DNA from: Bacteroidales bacterium
Lineage (GTDB): Bacteria > Bacteroidota > Bacteroidia > Bacteroidales > WCHB1-69
Direction of reading: 5' to 3'
Assembly: GCA_024400715.1 (NCBI GenBank)
Contig: JAKSMH010000014.1
Location: forward strand, 1-10,124
DNA: 10,124 nt
The notes under the pieces were generated by a model. The model saw nothing but the letters and a program-made list of their open reading frames with translations. It was not told the DNA's origin and ran no database searches. The number at the start of each line of letters is the position of its first letter. Position 1 is the stretch's first letter. The position numbers and the translations under genes were made by a program. Positions 1 to 7,536 of the stretch are shown one piece after another.

Positions 1-27
1 ACTTTAGGCGATTTCTAAACTGTTGTT

Positions 28-1464
28 GTGAAAATTGCCTATAGATACATCATTAGAAATTTTCTCGGACCTTTGGTCCTAACCTTTTTTGTAGCCGTTT
101 TCATCCTCTTGATGCAGTTCTTGTGGAAGTATGTGGATGATTTGGTCGGGAAAGGATTGGAAATACATATTCTGTTAGAATTTATGTTTTATGCGGCAGG
201 GACATTGATGAATATGGCCTTGCCGTTGGCGGTATTGCTGGCATCGCTGATGACTTTCGGAAATATGGGGGAAAGATTAGAGGTGGTGGCTTTCAAGTCA
301 GCCGGCGTGTCTATCAGCAAAATGATGACACCCTTGGCCATTTTGGCGGTGTTGATTACCATTTTTGCTTTTTGGTATTCTGATAAGGTTATTCCGGTCG
401 CCAACCTCAAACTTAGAACCTTGATTTACAGCGTTCAGGAACAAAAACCGGCTTTGAATATTGAAAGCGGCGTGTTCTACAATGGATTCGATGACATTAC
501 CATTCGTATCGGCAGTAAGAAAAGAGATAATCAAACCATCGAGGACGTACTCATTTATGACCATTCGCGTCATCAGGGAAATGTAACGATGACCTATGCG
601 AAATCGGGAATAATGACGATGACTGATGATGAAAAGTCATTGCTTTTTATTCTGAAAGATGGCTATTTTTGGGACGAAAGTGTAAATATGGATAGCCATA
701 GCGCGTCAATGCCGCTGAGCCGTGCTACCTTTAAGGAACAGTATAAACGTTTTGATTTGTCTTCATTTGAGTTAACTGCGGAAGATGAGGAATTTTTCGC
801 TTCTTCCCAACAAACGATGCCGTTGAGAATGTTGTCAGAAAAAATTGATACGATCAAAGTGCAAGTCCAAAACGCACAACATGACGTGTCAAGGGGATTC
901 TTAGGCAGTTTTTATTATTTTAGCAATCTTGTTGCCGACAAGGACACGCTAAAATCAATAGTAGAGGTGGATACCTTGCTGAACCTGACGAAAGAAAAGC
1001 GTATTGCCGCATTTTCAAATGCAAAAATTAATGCCGAGTCTATGGCTACTTCGGTCAAGTTCGCGGTTGAGGATGTCTATTATAGAAATTTATCGATGTA
1101 TTCTTATCAAGTGGAATATTATAATAAGTTTACCTTTTCACTGGCTTGCCTTTTATTTTTCTTCATTGGTGCCCCATTGGGTTCAATCATTCGTAAAGGT
1201 GGTATTGGTATTCCATTGGTGATTACGGTGGGATTCTTCACTTTCTATTTTATGTTGTCTGCTTTCGGCAAGAATTTGGCCCAAACAGGACAGGTGTCTG
1301 CTTTTGTTGGCGTGTGGTTGGCAACATTGGTGCTTATTCCCATTTGTATTGTGCTGACGTATAAAGCCACCGTTGATTCCAGTATTATGTCTTCTGAAAC
1401 TTATATCAAGTTTTTCAAGAAAGTTCAAACGAAATTTTCTTCAATTTTTAATCGAAAAAAATAA
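28..1464 (+). CDS. LptF/LptG (YjgP/YjgQ) family LPS-export permease
   Basis: Inner-membrane permease of the YjgP/YjgQ family. By family knowledge it pairs with a second such subunit and the ATPase LptB to extract lipopolysaccharide from the inner membrane and pass it to the periplasmic bridge. The 478-residue protein has the family layout: three hydrophobic segments near residues 11-33, 54-78 and 100-118, a large periplasmic part (about 120-365), then three more segments (about 368-388, 393-413, 425-445). The cytoplasmic-loop signature GAPLGSIIRKGG (381-392) is well conserved. E. coli LptF and LptG are about 360 residues; the extra length lies mainly in the periplasmic part (about 255-360), which looks helical. 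The start is GTG at 28, because an in-frame TAA at 16-18 excludes anything longer and no in-frame ATG lies near. It is the first complete gene of a three-gene operon and overlaps the next gene by one base. LptF and LptG cannot be told apart here. Confidence 0.9.
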   Translation: MKIAYRYIIRNFLGPLVLTFFVAVFILLMQFLWKYVDDLVGKGLEIHILLEFMFYAAGTLMNMALPLAVLLASLMTFGNMGERLEVVAFKSAGVSISKMMTPLAILAVLITIFAFWYSDKVIPVANLKLRTLIYSVQEQKPALNIESGVFYNGFDDITIRIGSKKRDNQTIEDVLIYDHSRHQGNVTMTYAKSGIMTMTDDEKSLLFILKDGYFWDESVNMDSHSASMPLSRATFKEQYKRFDLSSFELTAEDEEFFASSQQTMPLRMLSEKIDTIKVQVQNAQHDVSRGFLGSFYYFSNLVADKDTLKSIVEVDTLLNLTKEKRIAAFSNAKINAESMATSVKFAVEDVYYRNLSMYSYQVEYYNKFTFSLACLLFFFIGAPLGSIIRKGGIGIPLVITVGFFTFYFMLSAFGKNLAQTGQVSAFVGVWLATLVLIPICIVLTYKATVDSSIMSSETYIKFFKKVQTKFSSIFNRKK

Positions 1465-2666
1465 TGAGGGTACTGCAATTATGTCATAAGCCGCCTGTGC
1501 CCCCTGTTGATGGAGGTTGCATAGCCATTAATAATATCACCCAAGGTTTATTGAAGGCGGGTCATTCTGTTAAGGTATTGGCTGTGGCTACCCATAAACA
1601 TCCTGCCCGTTTAGATGGTATTTCTGAAGAGTATTTGCAGAAAACGAAGTTTGAAACGGTATTTGTTAATACCAAAGTCAACTTTTGGGATGCCTTGATT
1701 TCGCTGATTAAAGGAACGTCGTATCACGTTTTCCGTTTTTATTCCAAAGAAATGGCTCAAAAATTGATTGCGGTTTTAGAAAATGAACAATTTGATATTA
1801 TTCAGTTGGAATCTGTTTTTGTGGCCCCTTATATTTCCATTATTCGTCAATATTCAAACGCGAAAATCGTCATTCGTTTGCATAATGTTGAACACTTGAT
1901 TTGGGAACGCATTGCCCAAAATCAAGGTTCTAAGGCGAAGCGTTTCATGTTGGAAAAGATGAATAAGCAATTAAAGGCCTTCGAGTGCTCGCTGATGGAC
2001 AAGGTGGATGGTTTTATGGCTATTTCCGAAGTGGATTATCGCTTTTTTCACGAAATATCACCCAATACTCCGGGCACGGTAATTCCTTTTGCCATCAATA
2101 TGGATGACTATGATTTTGATGATGAATATATTCCTTCTGACAATCCTCAATTATTCCATATCGGAAGTATGAATTGGATGCCTAATGTGGAAGCTCTGCG
2201 TTGGTTTTTGGATGATGTGTTCCCCTTAATACTTGAGAAGTTTCCATCGCTTACTTTCGCAATTGCCGGTCGCGGTATTCCGGAAGAAATTAAACGTTAT
2301 GCTTCTGATAATGTCATTATTAAAGGAGAAGTGGAAAGTGCCAATGAATTTATGTTGGATAATGACATTATGATTGTGCCACTTCTTTCTGGCAGTGGAA
2401 TCAGAATCAAGATTATTGAAGGGATGGCCTTGGGGAAGACCATTATCACGACATCAATTGGGGCAGAAGGATTGTCGGTGGAGAATGGTAAGAATATCTT
2501 TATTGCCAATACGCCGGAAGAATTTTTGGCAGTGGTGGATAAATGTATTAAGACTCCCGACATTTGTACAATAATAGGTGAAAATGCCCGTAATTATGTG
2601 CTGTTAAATCATAATAATGAGATTGTAACCCGCGATTTGATTGACTTTTATAATGAAATATCTTAA
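1464..2666 (+). CDS. GT4-type glycosyltransferase
   Basis: Predicted retaining GT-B glycosyltransferase (GT4 group) that would transfer a sugar from a nucleotide-sugar donor, probably onto a cell-surface glycan or glycolipid; donor and acceptor cannot be read from the sequence. The N-terminal Rossmann half opens with RVLQLCHKPPVPPVDGG, whose DGG (16-18) is the usual glycine-rich acceptor-side loop. LHNVEHLIWERIA lies at 139-151. The donor-binding half begins near 231 (HIGSMNWMPN, 232-241) and carries SGSGIRIKIIEGMALGK (309-325) followed by SIGAEGL. E319 matches the first glutamate of the GT4 EX7E motif; position 327 is Ile, so the second glutamate is absent. There is no signal peptide or membrane segment, so it is cytosolic or peripheral. 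Its ATG overlaps the stop of the permease gene (TAATG), which implies translational coupling, and its 3' end overlaps dxs by 14 bases. The permease neighbour suggests a role in LPS or other envelope glycan synthesis; that is inference. Confidence 0.87.
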   Translation: MRVLQLCHKPPVPPVDGGCIAINNITQGLLKAGHSVKVLAVATHKHPARLDGISEEYLQKTKFETVFVNTKVNFWDALISLIKGTSYHVFRFYSKEMAQKLIAVLENEQFDIIQLESVFVAPYISIIRQYSNAKIVIRLHNVEHLIWERIAQNQGSKAKRFMLEKMNKQLKAFECSLMDKVDGFMAISEVDYRFFHEISPNTPGTVIPFAINMDDYDFDDEYIPSDNPQLFHIGSMNWMPNVEALRWFLDDVFPLILEKFPSLTFAIAGRGIPEEIKRYASDNVIIKGEVESANEFMLDNDIMIVPLLSGSGIRIKIIEGMALGKTIITTSIGAEGLSVENGKNIFIANTPEEFLAVVDKCIKTPDICTIIGENARNYVLLNHNNEIVTRDLIDFYNEIS

Positions 2667-4554
2667 TCATATAGATTCTCCCGCAGATCTCAAGAAATTG
2701 AGTGTCGCTGAACTTCCCGCCTTGTGTGAGGAAATTCGGGAATATATTATTGCGGAAACGGCTTCCAATCCAGGCCATCTGGGTTCAAGTTTGGGGGCGG
2801 TGGAGTTGGCAGTGGCTATCCATTATGTTTTTGATACCCCTAACGATAAATTAGTGTGGGACGTTGGTCATCAGGCGTATGCCCACAAAATCATCACCGG
2901 TCGCCGAGAACAATTTCATTCAAATCGTAAATATCATGGTATCAGTGGTTTCCCAACGATGAGCGAAAGCGAATACGATGCTTTCGGCACAGGTCACGCC
3001 TCTACATCTATTTCGGCAATTTTGGGAATGGCCCAGGCCGCACAGTTATCTGGAAATACCCAGAGGAATCATATCGCTGTTATTGGAGATGCCTCGATTG
3101 GGGGCGGAATGGCTTTTGAAGCCATCAACGAAGCTGGTATTCGCAACGTGAATATGCTGGTGGTGCTGAATGACAACAAAATGGCTATCGATGACCATCG
3201 GAGTGCCATGAGTAAGTATCTGCTGCATATTACTTCTTCCGCGACCTATAATCGCTGTAAAACGTCGTTGTGGAATTTTTTCACTTCGAAAAAGAAAATC
3301 TCCAATAAACTGGTGCGTTGGATGAGCGACATTGGCAATGGCATAAAGGGTTTTTTGTTGAGCGGAAGCAATTTGTTCCAAAGTTTGGGATTCCGATATT
3401 TTGGTCCTGCCAATGGACACGATGTAAAAGTATTGGTGAAAACATTGAAAAGACTGAAAAATATTCCTGGACCAAAGTTGCTTCATGTTATCACGGTGAA
3501 GGGAAAAGGTCTGAAACTGGCGGAAGAACATCAAACAACCTATCACGCTCCAGGCAAGTTCAATCCTGAAACTGGTCAACTTATCAGTAATAACGCAGCC
3601 AACCAACCGCCAAAATTTCAGGAGGTGTTTGGTGAAACGATTTTGGAGTTGGCAAAGCAGGATGCCAAAGTGGTTGGTGTCACACCAGCTATGGCCACGG
3701 GGTGTTCCTTGACTATTATGAACGAGGTTTATCCTGAACGCGTTTTTGACGTGGGAATCGCTGAACAACACGCCGTAACTTTTTCTGCGGGATTGGCAGC
3801 CGACGGCATGGTGCCATTTTGCAATATATATTCAACCTTTTTGCAGCGTTCTTATGACCAAATCGTTCACGATGTGGCCTTGCAGAAGCTGCCGGTTATC
3901 TTCTGTATCGACCGTGGAGGCGTTGTTGGTGAGGACGGGGCAACCCATCAGGGAATTTTTGACTTGTCTTTTTTACGCGCCATACCAAATCTGATTATTT
4001 CTTCTCCATTAAATGAACACGAGTTGAGAAATATGATGTTGACCGCCTATCGAAATGCCTTGGCCAAGGGTTTGCCTTTTGCCATTCGCTATCCGCGGGG
4101 AAGGGGCGTGCTCACCGATTGGAAAAATGAACCCGAAATCTTGAATATAGGAAAGGGTCGTGTGCTAAAGGAAGGAAAGGAAGTGGCGGTTTTGTCGCTG
4201 GGTCCTTTGGGCAATAACGTGACCAAGGCCTTGGATTTGTTGCAAGCTGATTATATCCATCCAACCCATATCGATATGCGTTTTCTCAAACCCATCGATG
4301 AGGAACTGCTGGAGGAAGTGGCCCAAACGCACAAAATTCTACTTACAGTAGAAGATGGAATCGCCAAGGGTGGCCTTTTTTCGGCTGTCTCGGAGTATTT
4401 GACGGAACACCATCTCTCTAATGCCCTTTACCATATTGCCATCAATGATTGTTTCGTGCCCCACGGAGATATTCCATCGCTTTATAAGGAACTTTCTTTT
4501 GATGCCGAAGGAATTGCCGCTAAGATTCGAGAAGCGGTTCAAGAAAGTCTGTAA
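2653..4554 (+). CDS. dxs: 1-deoxy-D-xylulose-5-phosphate synthase
   Basis: Thiamine-diphosphate enzyme that condenses pyruvate with glyceraldehyde 3-phosphate to 1-deoxy-D-xylulose 5-phosphate, the first step of the methylerythritol-phosphate isoprenoid pathway; cytosolic. From the ATG at 2653 it has 633 residues, close to the usual 620-640. Visible landmarks are SNPGHLGSSLG with H42, DVGHQAYAHKI (70-80), the cofactor motif GDASIGGGMAFEAIN starting at G145-D146 with NDN at 173-175, the active-site His region TTYHAPGKF (H298), and GIAEQHAVTFSAGLA (368-382) with the catalytic Glu at 371. DRGGVVGEDGATHQG (420-434) and RYPRG follow, then a transketolase C-terminal domain from about 500. A TTG at 2641 would add four residues, but the ATG gives the typical MKYL start of Bacteroidota homologues. 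The gene overlaps the glycosyltransferase end by 14 bases. Its stop abuts the stop of the convergent gene with no spacer, so no terminator lies between them. Confidence 0.97.
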   Translation: MKYLNHIDSPADLKKLSVAELPALCEEIREYIIAETASNPGHLGSSLGAVELAVAIHYVFDTPNDKLVWDVGHQAYAHKIITGRREQFHSNRKYHGISGFPTMSESEYDAFGTGHASTSISAILGMAQAAQLSGNTQRNHIAVIGDASIGGGMAFEAINEAGIRNVNMLVVLNDNKMAIDDHRSAMSKYLLHITSSATYNRCKTSLWNFFTSKKKISNKLVRWMSDIGNGIKGFLLSGSNLFQSLGFRYFGPANGHDVKVLVKTLKRLKNIPGPKLLHVITVKGKGLKLAEEHQTTYHAPGKFNPETGQLISNNAANQPPKFQEVFGETILELAKQDAKVVGVTPAMATGCSLTIMNEVYPERVFDVGIAEQHAVTFSAGLAADGMVPFCNIYSTFLQRSYDQIVHDVALQKLPVIFCIDRGGVVGEDGATHQGIFDLSFLRAIPNLIISSPLNEHELRNMMLTAYRNALAKGLPFAIRYPRGRGVLTDWKNEPEILNIGKGRVLKEGKEVAVLSLGPLGNNVTKALDLLQADYIHPTHIDMRFLKPIDEELLEEVAQTHKILLTVEDGIAKGGLFSAVSEYLTEHHLSNALYHIAINDCFVPHGDIPSLYKELSFDAEGIAAKIREAVQESL

Positions 4555-6039
4555 TTAGCAAGGACAGTCGCGATGGCGTAATTCCACAAGGATGTCAGGG
4601 TATTTTAATTGCAGATGCAGTGCGGCGGCTTCGGCAAAATAGGCCGAACGATGTTGCCCACCGGTACAGCCAAAACTAATCATTAAATGGTTGAATTGTC
4701 GTTCAAGGTAATTGTCCACCGCCATATCAATAATGTGGTTGACTTCCTGCTTAAACACCGCTACTTCATTGTATTTTTCCAGATAGTCTTTAACGCATTG
4801 GTCTTTGCCGGAAAAATTCTTGTATTGCGGTTCCCGTCCCGGATTGGGAAGGCAGCGACAGTCAAAGACAAAGCCGCCCCCATTTTCACTCGGATCCTGA
4901 GGAATGCCTTTTTTGTAAGAGAAACTCTGGACTAAGATATGAAGACGTTTGTCGTCTTTGGTCGGAGCAGAACCGCCCGTGAAATAAGTCCAGTCAATTT
5001 CGGTGAGTTGGCGGAGAATATTTTTCAGATAATTGATGTTATCCGGCAGTTTGTTGTCCGATAGTAAATATCGAATGTTTGTCATCGCAAAGGGAATGCT
5101 TTGCAAAAAATGGCTTTTCTTTTCAAAATATCCGCGATAACCGTATGCTCCCATTGCCTGCATAATGCGAATCAAGGCAAAACTGTAAAATTGTCTTCGG
5201 AAATTTTGTTTGTCAATGGTGATATGTTTTTGAATTTCAGAAAGATAAAAATCCAATAACGCTTCACGGGTGTCAAAGGGAATATCGGCTTTCCCGTCAA
5301 AAAGCAATGAAGCAATATCATAGAAATAAGACCCCTTTGTTCCTCCTTGATAATCAATAAAATATACTTTATCTTGATGAATCATAATATTGCGTGACTG
5401 AAAATCTCTATAGAGAAAGAAGTTGTCGTCACACTGCAAAAGCGAGTCCATCAGACTTTGGAAGTCATTTTCCAGTTTTTGTTCATCGAAGGGAATTCTA
5501 CTAAGTTTGACAAAATAATATTTGAAATAGTTTAAATCCCATTGCATTGATTGTCTGTCAAAAGCTGCCCGTGGGTAGGCGACAGAAAAATCAAGATTTT
5601 GCTTTGCGCTAAGTTGAATAAGGGGTAGTTGCTGAATGACTTGTTTATAGTAGGCTATGATTTCTGGTGAAAATTCTTTTCCTTTTCGATGTTTTAATAA
5701 AAAAGAATACAGCGTTTCATCTCCCAAGTCGTTCAAAAGGTAATATTGTTGATTTTCATGAATGCTTAAGAGTTGAGGGACATTAATTTGGTGGGTTTCA
5801 AAAAAACGGGTATAGACGAAAAAAGCCGTGTTTTCTGCCACATCTTCATTATAAACGCCCATAATGGTAGGGTGATTCGCAAAGTGAATCCGAAAATATA
5901 GGCGAACAGATCCCGATTGTGGAATTTTTTCAATGCGTTCGCAAGGAGATTGATAATAATCTTCGGCTAAACGAAGGAGAATGGAAGGGTCAAATTGTTG
6001 CATATTATTTAAAAATTGTGCGATTATTTTTTCAGCCAT
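4555..6039 (-). CDS. Sugar-kinase-like (APH fold) protein fused to a RapZ C-terminal domain
   Basis: A two-domain protein of 494 residues. The N-terminal part (about 30-345) resembles the aminoglycoside-phosphotransferase/AmgK-like kinase family: PQSGSVRLYFR (40-50) fits the nucleotide loop, LLNDLGDETL (101-110) the hinge, YRDFQSRN (210-217) the catalytic loop with D212 and N217, and FIDYQGG (227-233) carries the metal-binding D229. The C-terminal part (about 366-494) matches RapZ-C: SFSYKKGIP, FVFDCRCLPNP (390-400) and SFGCTGGQHRSAYFAE (455-470), with RHRD at the end. In E. coli, RapZ-C binds glucosamine-6-phosphate and governs GlmS level through a small RNA. The RapZ N-terminal ATPase domain is absent here. 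AmgK relatives phosphorylate MurNAc during wall recycling; that substrate is inference. This is the last gene of a five-gene operon and overlaps the acyltransferase gene by 16 bases. The ATG at 6003 (482 residues), which sits behind an A/T-rich leader, is a serious alternative start. Confidence 0.85.
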   Translation of the reverse strand: MAEKIIAQFLNNMQQFDPSILLRLAEDYYQSPCERIEKIPQSGSVRLYFRIHFANHPTIMGVYNEDVAENTAFFVYTRFFETHQINVPQLLSIHENQQYYLLNDLGDETLYSFLLKHRKGKEFSPEIIAYYKQVIQQLPLIQLSAKQNLDFSVAYPRAAFDRQSMQWDLNYFKYYFVKLSRIPFDEQKLENDFQSLMDSLLQCDDNFFLYRDFQSRNIMIHQDKVYFIDYQGGTKGSYFYDIASLLFDGKADIPFDTREALLDFYLSEIQKHITIDKQNFRRQFYSFALIRIMQAMGAYGYRGYFEKKSHFLQSIPFAMTNIRYLLSDNKLPDNINYLKNILRQLTEIDWTYFTGGSAPTKDDKRLHILVQSFSYKKGIPQDPSENGGGFVFDCRCLPNPGREPQYKNFSGKDQCVKDYLEKYNEVAVFKQEVNHIIDMAVDNYLERQFNHLMISFGCTGGQHRSAYFAEAAALHLQLKYPDILVELRHRDCPC

Positions 6040-6608
6040 TCGGGATGGGCGTATGTTTTTTCTTCGAGGTTAAATTGTCCTTTATTCAATCCATGCATAC
6101 CAAAGTAAAAGGGTTGGATTTTTTCCATATCTTTTTCATAGTCGCCGGAGATGTACATAGCCGGTCCCACGCCTCCGCGCTTGCTGCGGTAGTCAAGATA
6201 CCCTAAAACCAATGGAACGTTGGCCAATTGGGCTGTTTTGTAGAATCCCCTTTTCCATTTTTCCACCCTTTTTCGTGTTCCCTCCGGCGAAATGAGAAAA
6301 GCGATTTCTTCCTGGGTATTGATAAGGTTGGCGGCAAATTCGGGGAAATGGGCTCCGTGTTGTCGATCTATGGGAATGGCTCCCATAGCTTTGAAAATGT
6401 ACTTGACGGGAAAGAAAAATGCTTCTTTTTTCATCACGAAGGTGGTTTTCACCCCCATCTCTTTAAGTGCCATCCATCCGATGAGAAAATCGCTCAGACT
6501 GGTGTGGGGAGCGAAAACAAGAACGCATTTTTTTATTTCTTGCGGAATATTGACGGTATCGATGGTATAACCCATTAATTTAAGCAAGATATGGCAAAAT
6601 TTTCTCAT
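6024..6608 (-). CDS. PlsC-like 1-acylglycerol-3-phosphate acyltransferase family protein
   Basis: Predicted acyltransferase of the PlsC/LPLAT family, which moves an acyl chain from acyl-CoA or acyl-ACP onto a lysophospholipid or similar acceptor at the inner membrane face. The family catalytic motif HX4D is present as HTSLSD (H35, D40). FVMKKEAFFFPVKY (57-70), GAIPIDR (76-82) and the acceptor-phosphate-binding EGTR (109-112) follow in the standard order. At 194 residues it is a short form lacking an obvious N-terminal transmembrane anchor; only a weakly hydrophobic stretch is seen at 5-18, so it is probably a peripheral membrane protein. The acceptor cannot be decided: phosphatidic acid synthesis, or acylation of another lipid, would both fit. 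The ATG at 6608 lies 10 bases after the stop of the LD-carboxypeptidase gene and the 3' end overlaps the next gene, so it is inside the operon. Confidence 0.85.
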   Translation of the reverse strand: MRKFCHILLKLMGYTIDTVNIPQEIKKCVLVFAPHTSLSDFLIGWMALKEMGVKTTFVMKKEAFFFPVKYIFKAMGAIPIDRQHGAHFPEFAANLINTQEEIAFLISPEGTRKRVEKWKRGFYKTAQLANVPLVLGYLDYRSKRGGVGPAMYISGDYEKDMEKIQPFYFGMHGLNKGQFNLEEKTYAHPEWLKK

Positions 6609-6618
6609 ATTTCAATGG

Positions 6619-7533
6619 TTATTGGTTTGAAAGAAGAGTGCTGGCATCGTTGACATCCAAAGTCATTGCTTGACCGAAAATAAGCGTGCGGTTATCATTG
6701 ATATGCCCCGCCGGCATACCAAAACAGATGGGGAAATCGTATTCGGAACAATGTTCTGCGATAATTTCCTCTGCGGTTCGACCAAAGGGAATAGTATTGT
6801 CGTGCATATCGCTCATTGCGCCCACCACCAGACCCGCTAAATGGTCAAATTTGCCGTTTCTCTTTAGATTCATAATCATTCGGTCGATATGATAAAGATA
6901 TTCGTCCAAATCTTCAATAAAGAGGATTTTACCATCCGTATTAATGTCTGATGGAGAACCCAAGAGGGAGTAAAGCATAGAAAGGTTGCCTCCCACCATT
7001 TCTCCAGATGCCAGGCCTGTCCTGTTGAGTGGATGGGAAGGGAAGGCGTGAGTAATCTTTTTCCCAAAAAGCGCATCCAAGAAAGTGCTATTGGCGGTGG
7101 ATGTGTTTTGGGGAATATTCAAGGCAAGAGTGGAGTGGAGTGTGGCCGTATGGCATTGAGTATGAATGTGGGAATGAAAAACCGTGATGTCGCTGAAGCC
7201 GCACACCCATTTGGGATGCTGCATAAATGTGCCGAAGTCAAGTCTGTCAATGATGCGGACAGAACCATAACCTCCTCTGGCGCAGAGAATTGCTTTGATT
7301 TCAGGATTGTCAAGCATGGCTTGGAAGTCATTTGCGCGTTCTTTGTCGGTTCCGCCAAATTGATTGTCTGCCGCAAAAAGATGTTCTCCGAGAGATACTT
7401 TAAGTTGGGCGTTTTCTAAAAATTGGATGGCCGGTCCCATTTCTTCTTTGCTCACTTTCCGAGCTGGAGCCACGATGCCGACACTGTCGCCTGCTTGTAG
7501 AAAAGGAGGTAGTTGAGTGGTGAAATTCGTCAT
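6619..7533 (-). CDS. LD-carboxypeptidase (peptidase family S66, LdcA/MccF-like)
   Basis: Serine carboxypeptidase of family S66. Its best-known member, LdcA, removes the terminal D-Ala from murein tetrapeptides by cutting the L,D bond between meso-diaminopimelate and D-Ala, a step of peptidoglycan recycling in the cytosol. The 304-residue protein shows GDSVGIVAPARK (15-26) at the start, the conserved CARGGYGSVRIIDRLDF (84-100), the nucleophile motif GFSD (S114), the glutamate region FIEDLDEYLYHIDRM (205-219; probable E207), and GMPAGHINDNRT (272-283) with the catalytic His at 277. This Ser-Glu-His order and spacing match the P. aeruginosa enzyme. There is no signal peptide, which fits cytosolic action. 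MccF-type immunity peptidases share the fold, but the housekeeping context favours the LdcA role. It lies 3 bases after the dehydrogenase gene and 10 bases before the acyltransferase gene, in the same operon as the kinase/RapZ-C fusion. Confidence 0.9.
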   Translation of the reverse strand: MTNFTTQLPPFLQAGDSVGIVAPARKVSKEEMGPAIQFLENAQLKVSLGEHLFAADNQFGGTDKERANDFQAMLDNPEIKAILCARGGYGSVRIIDRLDFGTFMQHPKWVCGFSDITVFHSHIHTQCHTATLHSTLALNIPQNTSTANSTFLDALFGKKITHAFPSHPLNRTGLASGEMVGGNLSMLYSLLGSPSDINTDGKILFIEDLDEYLYHIDRMIMNLKRNGKFDHLAGLVVGAMSDMHDNTIPFGRTAEEIIAEHCSEYDFPICFGMPAGHINDNRTLIFGQAMTLDVNDASTLLSNQ

Positions 7534-7536
7534 ATC

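Noticed and set aside
1..18. Possible last codons (T-L-G-D-F-stop) of a gene upstream of the Lpt permease
   Set aside because: The frame fits, with a TAA at 16-18, but five residues are too few to support a gene or a product name.
3046..3771. A 241-codon open frame on the minus strand inside dxs
   Set aside because: It is wholly antisense to a gene with all the catalytic motifs of its family. The translated sequence is rich in His, Gln and Phe, has no recognisable domain, and looks like a frame shadow.
4555..6039. Possible antibiotic-resistance aminoglycoside phosphotransferase
   Set aside because: The APH-type fold is shared by many sugar kinases. The RapZ-C fusion and housekeeping operon argue for an amino-sugar role, and nothing points to drug resistance.
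7033..7419. A 128-codon plus-strand open frame inside the LD-carboxypeptidase gene
   Set aside because: It is antisense to a gene whose catalytic Ser, Glu and His are all present. No leader or family resemblance was seen.
6619..7533. Possible microcin C immunity peptidase (MccF)
   Set aside because: It has the same S66 fold, but there are no microcin synthesis or transport genes nearby and the neighbours are envelope genes.
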